The position numbers and the translations under genes are program-made. The notes under the pieces were generated by a model that was not told the origin of the DNA, ran no database searches, and was given only the letters and a program-made list of their open reading frames with translations. This document shows positions 36,558 to 47,524 of a DNA stretch of 64,000 nt, piece by piece; positions within the stretch are counted from its first letter, which is position 1; every line of letters begins with the position of its first letter. The DNA is from Chitinophagaceae bacterium DXS (lineage in GTDB: Bacteria; Bacteroidota; Bacteroidia; Chitinophagales; Chitinophagaceae), in NCBI GenBank assembly GCA_030345135.1, contig CP128386.1, forward strand, positions 1,324,621-1,388,620. Reading direction: 5' to 3'.

Positions 36558-39500
36558 TTAAGGAAGAGCGTTTGATTTTACCTGTTTTAGAATCCTGACA
36601 GGGCCATTATTATTCGCAGCCACTATGTACAGGTTGTTACCTCCTTTTAGTTTGATGATATTCCTTGTGTCATTATTCAGGTATAGTCCTGTTTGTGCAT
36701 AATCAAGCGGAAGAAAATTGCCGTTGCCTTTGTTCTTCAGAACAAGTCCGGTACCACCATCCAATGGACCTATCTGCACCCGGAAAGGATAAAAATTTCC
36801 TGCGAGAATAATGTCAGTGTTTCCGTCTTTATCAATATCCTCGGCAACCAGTCCGTTCGCCATGCTTATTTGTGCCTGTGCAGGTAATGGTTCCGCGTCG
36901 AATTTCTTGTTGTTCTGATTTCTTAAGAAAAGAGAATTTGTTTGTGTTAGTTTGATGGTCTTTGCTTTGGCTAGCTGCTCTTCTGTAAACAGATCCTTTA
37001 GCTGTGCATCCGAATAGTCACTGTAGTGGAGGAATTTCTTTTGTAACGAAGGAACCTGGTCAATCATTTCATCTCTTGAGAAATACGGATAACTCTTTCC
37101 CCCATTATAATAACATAAAACAGGGTTGATTGTTCCATTGCCATAAAAGTCACCATAGGTAATAGTTACCGGTTCCTTTACAGAGGCTTTAAAAGGAATA
37201 TTATTGCCTATGTTACCTATAACCAGGTCTGTGTCTCCATCATTGTCAAAATCGCCGGCTAAAATTCTTGTCCACCAGCCTTCTGTATCGGTAAGTCCGT
37301 ATTGCTTGGTTTGATCAGAAAGTACACCGTTGTGATTTTCGAAGACCTTTACCGGCATAAATTGGCCAGCGACAATAAGATCGGGCCAGGAGTCCTTATT
37401 GAGATCCACCCACATAGCGTCGTACACCATTCCACAGTTTAGCAGCGAAGTATCTTTTTGAGAAGCGTCTTGTACAAACCTGATCGCTCCGGGCCTGCTC
37501 ATATTTTTCAAGACAAAGCTTTCCGCACTTACGGGAAATTTACCTGGTATGCATTTGCTGCCAACAAATAGATCCGGCAGACCATCTTTATTGATATCTG
37601 CAGCCTTTGCACATGCTCCGCTGAGTGCCTCCGCCGGAAGCGCATCTGTAACCTGCCTGAAATTGCCTTTGCCATCATTTTCAAAAATCCGGTCCTGGTA
37701 GTATTTGTTGTTTGCAGGATAGTCAGTTCCGCCGCTAACGAGATAAAGATCCATATCTCCATCTTTGTCTGCATCAAAGAACAACGCATCTGCATTTGTA
37801 TATCCTTTATCGTTGTTCCAGGGTTGTGACTGAGAAGGTTTGAAGCTGCCTTCTTTTGTTTGCAGATACAATACGCTTTCTTGTCCGGCAGACGCACCGA
37901 TAAAAAGATCCTCCAATCCATCGCCGTCAATGTCGGCTTTTGCCAGGCACGGGCCTAGCTTTGACAATTGGTATGGCAATAATGGAGAGATCTTAAAGTC
38001 AACGAATAACGAAGGCTGATGAGTGAAGTGAATACCAGATGATGCAGTTATGTCTTCAAAAATCGCATCCGGTGTTTTTTTTATTGGAGTTGCTGAGCTT
38101 GTATCAGCATCTTTTTCTGAGATGGTTAATAATGTGTCCGAATGAATGTTCTTTAATACAGATCTTTTTCCTCCCGGCCAGTTCACCTGTATTTGCTGAA
38201 CAATGCTATCGCTGCCAAGTCCTATATGCATAACCGGGTCCACAGATGACTGAAAGCCGCGGGTCAGGAATTGTTCCTGTGTTTGATGGCTTTTGGCTGT
38301 TTCGATAGATATTTTTGCGCCTATGCCGAGTGTATTTTGGTTGTCGCCCTGCAGTTTTATCCTGATGTAATGCGATTGCTTATTGCCTGAAGTATTATTC
38401 TGGTAAATGGTCGCACGGTCATTAAGTTGATTTACAACCAGGTCCAGATCTCCATCGTTATCCAGGTCCGCATAGGCGGCTCCGTTACTTATTCCTTTTT
38501 TTGAAAGCCCCCAGTTGGTTGTCACATTTTCAAAGCCGAGATTATGATTGTTTTTAAAAAGATAGTTAGATAGTTTAGTAGCTGGCATTTGCTGGATCAG
38601 CTGCCACATTTCTTCTTTTGATCCTTTTTGGGCTGTAAGCGAAGCCGTGTAGCCGGAAGTATATTTTACAAAATCAAGATTTGTAATATCTTTAAAAATG
38701 CCATTGGTAATGAAAAGATCTTTCCATCCATCGTTGTCAAAGTCTGCAAAAAGTGGCGCCCAGCTCCAGTCTGTAGCGGAAATTCCCGCAAGCTGGCCAA
38801 CCTCGCTAAAAAGCGGATCGCCCGCTGAATCCACACCATTATTCATCTGCAACGTATTGCGCATTTGCTGCTTGTGAAAATGATGTTCCTGGCGCATGGT
38901 GTATTTATCGTACGCATCGGCGCCCTTCAGCAATTTTTGCCTGTGGTTATCCTCTGGCAGCATATCAAGCACCATTATATCGGGCCGGCCATCGTTGTTA
39001 TAATCAGCTATATCTGAACCCATGGCAAACTCGGAGATATGTCCTGCAGCTTTGGTCAATACTTCGTGAAACGTGCCATCGTGGTTATTGATATATAAGA
39101 AATCTCTTTCATCATAATCATTGGTAACATAAATGTCTGTCCAGCCGTCATTATTCAGATCGCTGGTAGCAACACTTAACCCGAAGTTGAGTCCACTGCC
39201 GTCGATATGCGCCTGTTCACTTATATCAACAAAATGTCCGTTGTCATTTCTGTACAGCCGGTTACCAAATTTTGGATGACGGGTTGAACGAAGTTTATCC
39301 GTATTGAAAAACGGGTTATAAAACATATCAGCATGGTTCACCAGGAACATATCCAGGTCGCCATCATTGTCCATGTCGAAGAAAGATGCGGTTGTAGTAA
39401 ACGTACCCGGTGCATCAATGCCGTAAGCTTTTGCCTCTTCCTTAAACCAGGGAACACCATTTTTTAATCCCTGGTTAATATATAGTTCATTCGCGCGTTG

Positions 39501-39917
39501 TTCATCGGTTCCTGGTCCGGAATAACAGACATACATGTCCAGTTTTCCATCGCCATTAACATCAACCATAACCACACCGGTTTTCCACTTGCTTCTTCCG
39601 GCTACACCTGCTTTATCTGTAATATCTTCAAATTCAAAATTTCCCTTATTTAAATAAAGTTTGTTAGGCGTCATATTGCCGGTGAACATTATGTCCGGTA
39701 ATCCATCGTTATTTACATCTCCTGTAGCAACCCCCGCTCCGTTATACAAATATTCATATGTGAGAATGTTGTAATCCGGGTTTTCCTGTATATCATTTTT
39801 AAATTCTATATGAGAATGGGAAGACTGTACTTCTGTAAACAATGCAGATTGTTTTTTTCCGCATGATGACACTATGAGGCACGCAATAATTGCTATTAAA
39901 AAGCGTGATGATTCCAT
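36558..39917 (-). CDS. FG-GAP/VCBS-repeat lipoprotein with ASPIC/UnbV (CRTAC1-like) domain
   Basis: 1119 residues. Lipoprotein signal with Cys at about residue 19 (CLIVSSCGKK). Many FG-GAP/VCBS blades carry calcium-binding D-x-N/D-x-D-G loops (GDVNNDGLPDIMF, VDVNGDGKLDMYV, ADIDGDGLEDLFI, GDFDNDGDTDLVI). An ASPIC/UnbV domain lies mid-protein (GIGAKISIE, GLGSDSIVQQIQVNWPGGK). A surface beta-propeller protein is expected. It is first in an operon with SusC and SusD and starts opposite the LacI gene, so it probably helps capture the same ligand. Confidence 0.9.
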   Translation of the reverse strand: MESSRFLIAIIACLIVSSCGKKQSALFTEVQSSHSHIEFKNDIQENPDYNILTYEYLYNGAGVATGDVNNDGLPDIMFTGNMTPNKLYLNKGNFEFEDITDKAGVAGRSKWKTGVVMVDVNGDGKLDMYVCYSGPGTDEQRANELYINQGLKNGVPWFKEEAKAYGIDAPGTFTTTASFFDMDNDGDLDMFLVNHADMFYNPFFNTDKLRSTRHPKFGNRLYRNDNGHFVDISEQAHIDGSGLNFGLSVATSDLNNDGWTDIYVTNDYDERDFLYINNHDGTFHEVLTKAAGHISEFAMGSDIADYNNDGRPDIMVLDMLPEDNHRQKLLKGADAYDKYTMRQEHHFHKQQMRNTLQMNNGVDSAGDPLFSEVGQLAGISATDWSWAPLFADFDNDGWKDLFITNGIFKDITNLDFVKYTSGYTASLTAQKGSKEEMWQLIQQMPATKLSNYLFKNNHNLGFENVTTNWGLSKKGISNGAAYADLDNDGDLDLVVNQLNDRATIYQNNTSGNKQSHYIRIKLQGDNQNTLGIGAKISIETAKSHQTQEQFLTRGFQSSVDPVMHIGLGSDSIVQQIQVNWPGGKRSVLKNIHSDTLLTISEKDADTSSATPIKKTPDAIFEDITASSGIHFTHQPSLFVDFKISPLLPYQLSKLGPCLAKADIDGDGLEDLFIGASAGQESVLYLQTKEGSFKPSQSQPWNNDKGYTNADALFFDADKDGDMDLYLVSGGTDYPANNKYYQDRIFENDGKGNFRQVTDALPAEALSGACAKAADINKDGLPDLFVGSKCIPGKFPVSAESFVLKNMSRPGAIRFVQDASQKDTSLLNCGMVYDAMWVDLNKDSWPDLIVAGQFMPVKVFENHNGVLSDQTKQYGLTDTEGWWTRILAGDFDNDGDTDLVIGNIGNNIPFKASVKEPVTITYGDFYGNGTINPVLCYYNGGKSYPYFSRDEMIDQVPSLQKKFLHYSDYSDAQLKDLFTEEQLAKAKTIKLTQTNSLFLRNQNNKKFDAEPLPAQAQISMANGLVAEDIDKDGNTDIILAGNFYPFRVQIGPLDGGTGLVLKNKGNGNFLPLDYAQTGLYLNNDTRNIIKLKGGNNLYIVAANNNGPVRILKQVKSNALP

Positions 39918-39999
39918 GCAATTAATTTCCGGAGGGTGACGCAGTTATTTTCGGCGAATATGGGGTATTTGTAAGCGTGAGTTCTCAATATTATATTTT

Positions 40000-40027
40000 T
40001 TATTTACGAAACCGGTTTCGTAAATAA
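40000..40027. promoter_or_regulatory. perfect palindromic LacI-type operator
   Basis: A 28-bp perfect inverted repeat centred on CCGG, core TTTACGAAACCGGTTTCGTA. The centred CG and symmetrical GAAACCGGTTTC are typical of LacI/GalR operators. It lies between the divergent VCBS-SusC-SusD operon and the LacI gene, 49 bp before the LacI start, so one site can control both directions. Confidence 0.8.
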
Positions 40028-40076
40028 GCAGTGAAAATATTACCTTTCCCGCGGTTAAGGACTTAACAGCTAACTT

Positions 40077-41117
40077 ATGAGCACAATCACTATCAAGCAG
40101 CTGGCTCAGGAATTAAATCTGTCCGCGGGCACGGTATCGAAGGCATTGAAGGACAGCCACGAAATAAGTGCGGAAACCAAAAAACGGGTGAGGGAAATGG
40201 CTAAAGATCTTGACTATGTGCCAAATCCATATGCCAGCAGTCTTCGACGACGCAAAAGTAAAACCATCGCCGTGGTGTTACCGGACATTGCAGACAGTTT
40301 TTTTTCTGCAGCAATAAAAGGAATAGAAACGGTGGCGCAGGACAAGGGCTATCATGTATTGGTTTACTTAACGCATGAGCTGTCTTACAAAGAATGTTCT
40401 ATTCTTAACGATTTTAAGAGTGGAAGAGTAGATGGTGTACTCATTTCGGTATCACGAGAAACTACAGAGAACCATCATGTTAATGAACTGCAGGCGAATG
40501 GTATTCCGGTTGTTTTTTTTGACAGGGTATTGCCTGAAATCAACACGGCAAAAGTTGTAACGAACGATTTTGAAGCAGCCCGTATAGCAACCAAACATCT
40601 CATCGAGAAAGGATGTCACCGGATCGCTTACTTGTCCTTTTCCCGCACGTTATCGATCTCAATGGATAGACTGGAAGGGTATAAGCAGGCTCTATGTGAT
40701 GCCGGTATGGAACACGCTATTGATGTGGTGTTTTGCTGTAATGATGAAGATGAAAATAACAGACTGATAAAGGAAGCCTTATCCCGCCAAAGCAAGCCCG
40801 ATGGAATTCTGGCATCCGCAGAAAGTCTTACGATTGTCGCTTATCATGTCTGTCATGAAATGGGAATAAAAATTCCCGATGATATTAAAATTGTAAGTTT
40901 CTCCAATTTGGCTACTGCACTTATTTTAAATCCTTCACTTACAACTATTTCGCAACCGGCATTCGAAATGGGTGAATCTGCGGCTCTATTGCTTTTCAAA
41001 TCTCTGGAAAAAAACAATTTTGTATTGGAAGGGGAACAGATTGTTATTCCTTCGGTATTAATGGAGCGGCAATCCACGGCCTGCTCAGGTGTTCCCGGAA
41101 CGGAATTGAACGCATGA
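40077..41117 (+). CDS. LacI-family transcriptional regulator
   Basis: 346 residues. HTH at the N-terminus (TITIKQLAQELNLSAGTVSKALKD) with the hinge YVPNPYASSLRRRKSKTIAVVLPD, then a periplasmic-binding-protein-like sensor domain ending TTISQPAFEMGESAALLLF. It is divergent from the Sus operon with a perfect palindrome between them, so it probably represses or activates that operon and itself in response to a sugar or phosphosugar. Confidence 0.93.
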   Translation: MSTITIKQLAQELNLSAGTVSKALKDSHEISAETKKRVREMAKDLDYVPNPYASSLRRRKSKTIAVVLPDIADSFFSAAIKGIETVAQDKGYHVLVYLTHELSYKECSILNDFKSGRVDGVLISVSRETTENHHVNELQANGIPVVFFDRVLPEINTAKVVTNDFEAARIATKHLIEKGCHRIAYLSFSRTLSISMDRLEGYKQALCDAGMEHAIDVVFCCNDEDENNRLIKEALSRQSKPDGILASAESLTIVAYHVCHEMGIKIPDDIKIVSFSNLATALILNPSLTTISQPAFEMGESAALLLFKSLEKNNFVLEGEQIVIPSVLMERQSTACSGVPGTELNA

Positions 41118-41155
41118 TTTCTAAAATTACTTTTCATTAAAGCCTCAAACAGTAA

Positions 41156-44100
41156 CTATCGGATCAAAACCGCTGTACCTTTCTGCGTAACATGTTTTCC
41201 AGCCCGTGTTTTGTATTGCATCATCCAAACATAAGATGCCGGCGGTTGTACCTGGCCATTAATTTTTCCATCCCAGCCTTTATTTATCGCCGTTGTATGG
41301 AACAATAGTTGTCCCAGCCTGTTAAACACCGAGAATGAATAATCTGAAACAAATCCGTAATTGACCACAGGACGGAGATAATCGTTTTTCATGTCGCCAT
41401 TGGGTGTAAAGGCATTCGGTACCATTATCGTATCGCATGGTAATATCCCTGTTTGCGAATAGGACAGATCTATTTGAACAGAGTCAAGTACGCAGCCGGT
41501 TTTGTTGTTCACGTAAGCCTGGTACATGCCCGGCAACAATTTTATTTCATTACCCGTATTGTAGAGTGAGTTACCAATGCTATACCTGTAGGGTGTTTCC
41601 GGGCCATTGATGAAAACTTGCAGTGTGGCACGCTCGTCCACAAAACAAACGGGCGTCCTGGCAATAAGATTAACGGAAGGCTTGATAATTACGAAGGGAT
41701 TGATCGTAGCTATCGTATCCCAGATACAACCATAACTGTCTTTAATGCTTATTGTATAATTACCGGGTGTGAGGCTGGTGATCTTTGCGTCATTTATAAA
41801 GGGTGAGTTGTTGTAGCTGTAAGTATACGGAGATGAACCATTGCCGGCGTTTATGGAAATATGCCCATTGTTTCTGTCATAACAATCTACATCTCTTGTC
41901 GTGATACCGATAGATGGTTTTTGAGTGGTTGTTTTTTCTACAGTTGCTAAAGTATCAAACGAGCAGCCATTGTAAATAAACGAAATGTAATGGACGCCCG
42001 CGGATACATTAGCGAAAAAGGGACTTTCCTGCACAATGCCATTGTTGAGTCTGAAATTAGTTGCCGTTTTGCCGGAAAATAACTCTATAGCTATGCTTCC
42101 TTTTTTCTCGCAGATCTCAGGAGTTAACCGGATGTTTTGTACCGGCGTTGGCAGCTTTTGCAGCGCAATGGATTGACTGGTATCAGCCACACAGCCGTTG
42201 TTGTCTTTTAACTTGAAATACTGTGTGCCTTCTTTTAACCCATCATAAAAAAGTTTATCCTGAAAAGCCTGGTTGTTGAGTGATAAATAAACCTGGCCGG
42301 CGTTCTCGTTCATTGTAAAGGTTATTGTTCCCGTTCCGGCATCGCAAAGGGTAGGCGTGCTTTGAATATTTTCAATCTGCAATGCGGAATTGGTTGTGCC
42401 CACAACTGCCTGCAATGTATCTGTGATACAATTGTTTTTGTCAGCAATCTGGAGCTGATAAGAGCCGCTGTACAAGCTTTTTATTGAGTCATTTGAAGCA
42501 TAACTATTGTTGTTAAATGCAAATGTATAAGGCTGATCTTTCCCGGTAATAGATAGCGAGACTGCACCATTCGGTTTTAACCAGCAAATAGCGTTGGATG
42601 TGTTAATCACAGAACCAGGCTTGACGCGCGTATAAAAGAGTGATACTGCAGTATCCCAAATACAACCTGCATTGTCTTTTATTTTAAAAGTGTAATTACC
42701 GTTTGCCAACATCTGGAAATTGGGCGTTGAAGCAAGTGTATCATTTGAATACAATGAGAATGGAGCATTGTTTCCTGTAATGTCGAAACGGATCGCTCCA
42801 TCTTTTTTTGCGGTACATGTAGGAGTATCGGCCAAGATCAATATGTTTGGATGTTCAGGTAATTCTTTTTTTACTTCAATCAATGTATCATAATTGCAGC
42901 GGTCAGTCTCAAGCGTAACCGTATAAACGTTTGCCCGTAAGTCAGGGATAGTGGTGGGTTGTCCTAAAGGAATCTGGTTCAGTCTGACTGCATTAACCCT
43001 GTTTTCATAACTAAGTGTAATGCTGCCCAAATTGCATATTTCGGGAATAGCACTAATGGCTTTTAAAGGGGTAGGAGGCATGTAAGAATTAATTGTGAAT
43101 GAGGTGTCCATGTAGCACCCGATTGCAGTCGTTCCGCGCAATTTGTATTGTTTTGCATGCAGCTTTTCATACAACGGCTCAGTCTGAGACATCGTGTTAT
43201 TGAGCGTATAAGTCAACGGAGGCGCATTTGTGCTGCCGGCAATATGAATTGAGCCAACGGCTTTGAAACATGTATCCGGTTGTATTAGAACGGAGACTTT
43301 TGGCACACTTCCCTTTCGTATGGTGGCTACTGAATCCGCAAAACATCCGTTGCTTGCTTTTACATTAATCGCATAAACCCCTTCGGCAAGATTGGGAAAA
43401 ACGCCGCTTTGATTGGTTGCACCGCCGTTAATGCTATATGTCAACGTGGAACCTGGCGCAGCGGTGCCGGCTTTGACCTGGATACTGCCAATACTTGTAG
43501 CCGGAGAACATATATTTTCTACGTTAATCGCATCAATATTCACGCCCTCTGTATAGCCATTCTCGGTAATACTGGCTGCGTCAAAAATAGAAATCTGTGG
43601 CGTGCAAACTATCCGGCCGATTCTCCTGTTTTCAAAATCAAGCTCATAAATCGAGGATGAAATGCCGTATACTTTATTCTGGTTGCATCCATCCGGTATG
43701 TTGATAATGCCAAAGAAACTGGCCTGGTTCGGGATGTAAAGGCGGCTTAAGGAAGGTTCTTCAATATTTATTTGGATGATGCCCTGATCAGAAGCCAGGT
43801 ATAATTCCTTTTTATAGAAGAAAAGGTCACCGGCGGAGAAATATGGCAGATTGCGGATAAACGTTTGCTGTCCCGAATAAGAATTAATCCCAAGAAGTGT
43901 ATTTCCGGCACATATGTATAAGGTTCCATCAGGACCAATTGTCATCGCATTGCCCTGGTAAGGAGATCTGGCAATCAGCTTGCATGAATTTGGCTTATTC
44001 AGGATCTGGCGGTAAATGATACTTCTGGTTGTCAGTATGTATAAAGTATCCTTTCGCATTGCTACAGAGAACGCATCTCCATACAGACTTCTGCCACAGT

Positions 44101-44257
44101 CGGCAAGTGCTGTATATGCGCAAGTTTTAGGATTGAAATCGTAAAGATCCCCATAAGAATCACACACGACTGTTTTTTGAGCCTTAGCAATAAAGGCAAT
44201 CAGCATCAAAACGATTGTCAGACTAGTTTTATACGAGTTTACGTTAAAAAGGGCCAA
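41156..44257 (-). CDS. T9SS-secreted SprB-repeat surface protein (type B sorting domain)
   Basis: 1033 residues from a TTG start, chosen because it gives a complete signal peptide (YKTSLTIVLMLIAFIAKAQ); the first ATG would remove its basic part. A beta-propeller-like N-terminal third (Ser/Tyr-rich reading blades) is followed by about eight SprB-type repeats (pattern SYNN/TPGNYTISIKDSYGCIWD). The C-terminus, from VPNAFTPNGDMKND to YKTRAGKHVTQKGTAVLIR, is the gliding-motility type B sorting domain, which directs type IX secretion and cell-surface attachment. Confidence 0.9.
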   Translation of the reverse strand: MALFNVNSYKTSLTIVLMLIAFIAKAQKTVVCDSYGDLYDFNPKTCAYTALADCGRSLYGDAFSVAMRKDTLYILTTRSIIYRQILNKPNSCKLIARSPYQGNAMTIGPDGTLYICAGNTLLGINSYSGQQTFIRNLPYFSAGDLFFYKKELYLASDQGIIQINIEEPSLSRLYIPNQASFFGIINIPDGCNQNKVYGISSSIYELDFENRRIGRIVCTPQISIFDAASITENGYTEGVNIDAINVENICSPATSIGSIQVKAGTAAPGSTLTYSINGGATNQSGVFPNLAEGVYAINVKASNGCFADSVATIRKGSVPKVSVLIQPDTCFKAVGSIHIAGSTNAPPLTYTLNNTMSQTEPLYEKLHAKQYKLRGTTAIGCYMDTSFTINSYMPPTPLKAISAIPEICNLGSITLSYENRVNAVRLNQIPLGQPTTIPDLRANVYTVTLETDRCNYDTLIEVKKELPEHPNILILADTPTCTAKKDGAIRFDITGNNAPFSLYSNDTLASTPNFQMLANGNYTFKIKDNAGCIWDTAVSLFYTRVKPGSVINTSNAICWLKPNGAVSLSITGKDQPYTFAFNNNSYASNDSIKSLYSGSYQLQIADKNNCITDTLQAVVGTTNSALQIENIQSTPTLCDAGTGTITFTMNENAGQVYLSLNNQAFQDKLFYDGLKEGTQYFKLKDNNGCVADTSQSIALQKLPTPVQNIRLTPEICEKKGSIAIELFSGKTATNFRLNNGIVQESPFFANVSAGVHYISFIYNGCSFDTLATVEKTTTQKPSIGITTRDVDCYDRNNGHISINAGNGSSPYTYSYNNSPFINDAKITSLTPGNYTISIKDSYGCIWDTIATINPFVIIKPSVNLIARTPVCFVDERATLQVFINGPETPYRYSIGNSLYNTGNEIKLLPGMYQAYVNNKTGCVLDSVQIDLSYSQTGILPCDTIMVPNAFTPNGDMKNDYLRPVVNYGFVSDYSFSVFNRLGQLLFHTTAINKGWDGKINGQVQPPASYVWMMQYKTRAGKHVTQKGTAVLIR

Positions 44258-44371
44258 GTATCAGTTGTTTTATTTCAATGGGGACGAAGGTATCCGGGAA
44301 AAAACAAATGGCAAAGAAAACTGTATAAGCGGTCCGGTCCGATTTTAAAAATTCGATAAGCTGGAGTTGAA

Positions 44372-44404
44372 CAAAAAAAAACGGCCCCAAAACTGGAGCC
44401 GTTT
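44372..44404 (-). terminator. clpC terminator
   Basis: AAACGGC and GCCGTTT form the stem (with two more pairs after one mismatch), followed on the minus strand by nine T. It starts 20 bp after the clpC stop; there is no heptamer array here. Confidence 0.75.
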
Positions 44405-44424
44405 CCTGTTGTTTTATTTAAAAT

Positions 44425-46953
44425 TTAAACACTCGCACCTTCTTCTGTTTTCTTGAATTCAAAAACAATTTTGTTGTTCTCTTTATCAAAGTCGGCAACA
44501 AGAACGTCACCTTGTTTAACGTGCATGTTAAGGATCTCTTCTGCCAAAGGATCTTCCAGGTATTTCTGGATAGCTCTGTGTAATGGTCTTGCACCGAATT
44601 GCGCATCATAACCCTTATCAGCAATAAATTCCTTCGCACTCAACGTAAGTTCCAAAGAGAATCCAAGATTGGTAAGACGTTTCATCACGCCTTTCATCAA
44701 AATATCGATGATCTCGAAAATGTGGTCTTTGCTAAGTGTGTTGAATATCACAACGTCATCAATACGGTTCAGGAACTCAGGAGAGAACGTGCGTTTCAGC
44801 GCTTTCTCAATAACAGCTTTGTTATTTTCTTCCTGGTTCTGCAAGCGTGATGCAGTTGCAAATCCAACGCCATCACCAAATTCCTTCAACTGGCGCACAC
44901 CAATATTGGAAGTCATGATGATCAACGTGTTTTTGAAATCTACTTTACGACCTAAACCGTCAGTCAGCTGGCCATCATCCAATACCTGTAACAGAATGTT
45001 GTAGATGTCAGGGTGTGCTTTTTCAATTTCATCCAGCAGAATTACGCTGTAAGGTTTGCGGCGTACTTTTTCAGTAAGCTGACCACCTTCTTCATAACCT
45101 ACATAGCCGGGAGGCGCACCGATCAAACGGCTCACGGTGAATTTTTCCATGTATTCACTCATGTCTATTCTTATCAATGCATCTTCAGAATCGAACATGT
45201 ATCTTGCTAATGCCCTTGCCAGCTCTGTTTTACCAACACCGGTAGGACCAAGGAATATAAATGTTCCGATTGGCTTTTTAGGATCTTTCAAACCAACCCT
45301 GTTACGTTGAATGGCTTTTACCACTTTGCTGATTGCCTCATCCTGGCCTACAACCATTCCGCGCATATCATCGCTCATTTTTCTCAACTTCTCTGTTTCA
45401 GCCTGAACCATTCTCTTCACTGGAATACCTGTCATCATGCTCACTACTTCAGCGATGGCTTCTTCGTCAATTGGGTAGCGTTTGTGTTTGCTTTCCTCTT
45501 CCCAAATGCCTTTTGCTTTTTCCAGTTCTTCGCCCAAACGTTTTTCAGTGTCGCGCAAAGCAGCAGCTTCTTCAAAACGTTGGCTCTTTACAACTTTATT
45601 CTTTTCCTGTTTAATATCTTCTATCTGTTTTTCAAGATCGAGGATGTTTTGAGGAACGTTGATATTCTTTAAGTGAACTCTTGCACCAACTTCATCCAAA
45701 ACGTCAATTGCTTTGTCCGGCAACAGCCTGTCTGTCATGTAACGGTCGCTCAGTTTAACACACGCATCAATTGCATCATCGCTATAGATTACATTATGGT
45801 AATCTTCGTATTTGGATTTGATGTTGGTTAAGATCTGAATTGTTTCTTCTACTGTTGGAGGATCAACCATTACCTTTTGGAAACGACGGTCAAGTGCACC
45901 ATCTTTTTCAATGTACATTCTGTATTCATCCAGTGTAGAAGCGCCAATGCATTGGAGTTCGCCACGGGCAAGAGCAGGTTTGAAGATGTTGCTTGCATCC
46001 AGTGAACCACTGGCGCCACCTGCACCTACAATTGTGTGGATCTCATCAATGAAGAGGATCACATCCCTGTTCTTTTCCAGCTCATTCATGATAGCTTTCA
46101 TACGCTCTTCAAACTGTCCGCGGTATTTGGTACCTGCAACAAGAGCTGCAAGATCCAGGCTTATCACTCTTTTGTCGAACAGCACACGGCTAACTTTACG
46201 TTGAACAATGCGCAATGCAAGACCTTCAACGATAGCTGTTTTACCAACGCCTGGTTCACCAATCAGGATCGGATTGTTCTTTTTACGACGGGAGAGTATT
46301 TGTGAAACTCTTTCAATTTCTTCTTCCCTGCCAACAATGGGATCCAGTGCACCGGTTTCTGCCAGTTTGGTAATATCGCGTCCAAAATTGTCTAAAACAG
46401 GTGTTTTGCTTTTAGCGTTACCCTGTTGTTTACTTCTTTGTTGTGAGGAATATCCCTTTTTCTCATCTTCAAAATCGTCATCATTTTCTTCGGCATATTC
46501 ACTTCTCGGCTCATTACTTCTTACCATACCTAGTTCATTCCTGAAAATATCATAGTCTACATCAAACTGACCAAGTATTTGTGTAGCGATATTTTCTTTG
46601 TTTTTTAAAATAGATAGCATAAGGTGTTCTGTTTCTACAAGCGGGCTTTTTAAAGCTTTCGCTTCGAGAACGGTAACCCTTATAACTTTTTCTGCCTGTT
46701 TGGTCAACGGCAGGCTGTTGATGTGTGCAATATTTTTACCAGTCTTGTCCTTAACGGCAAGTTCTACCTCTTTTCTTAACTCGTACAAATCAACATTTAA
46801 TTGTTTGAGGATTTTTATGGCTGTATTTTCTCCTTCGCGGATTAACCCCAGCAGCAAATGTTCTGTGCCAATAAAATCATTCCCCAGCCTAAGCGCCTCC
46901 TCCCTGCTAAATGAAATGATCTCTTTTACCTGGGCTGAAAAGTTGTTATCCAT
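44425..46953 (-). CDS. clpC: ClpC-type AAA+ unfoldase of the Clp protease
   Basis: 842 residues. Clp N-domain repeats ([23 protein letters not shown]), first AAA+ module with Walker A GEPGVGKT, a UVR-like coiled segment ([18 protein letters not shown]) that separates ClpC from ClpA, and a second AAA+ module with GPTGVGKT and the C-terminal D2 domain ([18 protein letters not shown]). It unfolds substrates for ClpP in protein quality control. Confidence 0.95.
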   Translation of the reverse strand: MDNNFSAQVKEIISFSREEALRLGNDFIGTEHLLLGLIREGENTAIKILKQLNVDLYELRKEVELAVKDKTGKNIAHINSLPLTKQAEKVIRVTVLEAKALKSPLVETEHLMLSILKNKENIATQILGQFDVDYDIFRNELGMVRSNEPRSEYAEENDDDFEDEKKGYSSQQRSKQQGNAKSKTPVLDNFGRDITKLAETGALDPIVGREEEIERVSQILSRRKKNNPILIGEPGVGKTAIVEGLALRIVQRKVSRVLFDKRVISLDLAALVAGTKYRGQFEERMKAIMNELEKNRDVILFIDEIHTIVGAGGASGSLDASNIFKPALARGELQCIGASTLDEYRMYIEKDGALDRRFQKVMVDPPTVEETIQILTNIKSKYEDYHNVIYSDDAIDACVKLSDRYMTDRLLPDKAIDVLDEVGARVHLKNINVPQNILDLEKQIEDIKQEKNKVVKSQRFEEAAALRDTEKRLGEELEKAKGIWEEESKHKRYPIDEEAIAEVVSMMTGIPVKRMVQAETEKLRKMSDDMRGMVVGQDEAISKVVKAIQRNRVGLKDPKKPIGTFIFLGPTGVGKTELARALARYMFDSEDALIRIDMSEYMEKFTVSRLIGAPPGYVGYEEGGQLTEKVRRKPYSVILLDEIEKAHPDIYNILLQVLDDGQLTDGLGRKVDFKNTLIIMTSNIGVRQLKEFGDGVGFATASRLQNQEENNKAVIEKALKRTFSPEFLNRIDDVVIFNTLSKDHIFEIIDILMKGVMKRLTNLGFSLELTLSAKEFIADKGYDAQFGARPLHRAIQKYLEDPLAEEILNMHVKQGDVLVADFDKENNKIVFEFKKTEEGASV

Positions 46954-46970
46954 GTTAATTTAAATTAGTA

Positions 46971-46997
46971 TTGATACAATTATAACAAATAAATTTG
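46971..46997 (+). promoter_or_regulatory. promoter of the STAS-like gene
   Basis: TAAATTTG at 46990-46997 fits TAnnTTTG and a TTG at 46971 precedes it by 16 bp. Transcription would start about 45 bp before the ATG at 47052. Confidence 0.4.
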
Positions 46998-47051
46998 GAC
47001 CTTGTTACAGCAGATTTATGCACATACTGTTAATCATTTAATAATACAATT

Positions 47052-47429
47052 ATGCAAGTCAAAATTGATACCAAGGAAAAATTTACGGTTATTACGCCTG
47101 ACGTTGAAAGAATATCTGACAAATTAACAGTACAATTTACGTCGCTATGCATAAATTTCCTGCAAAAAGACATAAAAAATATTATCCTTAACATGAAATA
47201 TGTTAATGGAATAGACGAAAAAATTGCTCAGGAGTTGCCCGCATTGCAGGAAAAATTTGCTGAGAACAAAGCCTCTTTTGTTGTGTGTGAAATAAATAAA
47301 GAGCTTGAAAAACAATTACAAGAATATAACGTTTTGGAGTTATTGAATATTGTTCCCTCAGAAAGTGAAGCCTGGGATATTGTGCAGATGGATGAGATTG
47401 AAAGAGAACTTTTTAATGATCAGGAATAA
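47052..47429 (+). CDS. STAS-like domain protein
   Basis: 125 residues, all one domain: alternating strands and helices with FTVITPDVERISDKLTVQF, IKNIILNMKYVNGIDEKIAQEL (the STAS switch-helix region) and ASFVVCEINKELEKQL. The fold resembles anti-sigma-factor antagonists, but the conserved phosphorylated Ser/Thr is not obvious. It is divergent from clpC and 95 bp upstream of surE, an arrangement I recall from other Bacteroidota. Confidence 0.65.
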   Translation: MQVKIDTKEKFTVITPDVERISDKLTVQFTSLCINFLQKDIKNIILNMKYVNGIDEKIAQELPALQEKFAENKASFVVCEINKELEKQLQEYNVLELLNIVPSESEAWDIVQMDEIERELFNDQE

Positions 47430-47524
47430 GCTTTCCCAGCGAATTTGTCAATGTTTTAATGTTATTTTATCATTACCCAACAGAATCAGATATAGTTTAA
47501 TAATCTTCTCATTATCTTGCGTTT

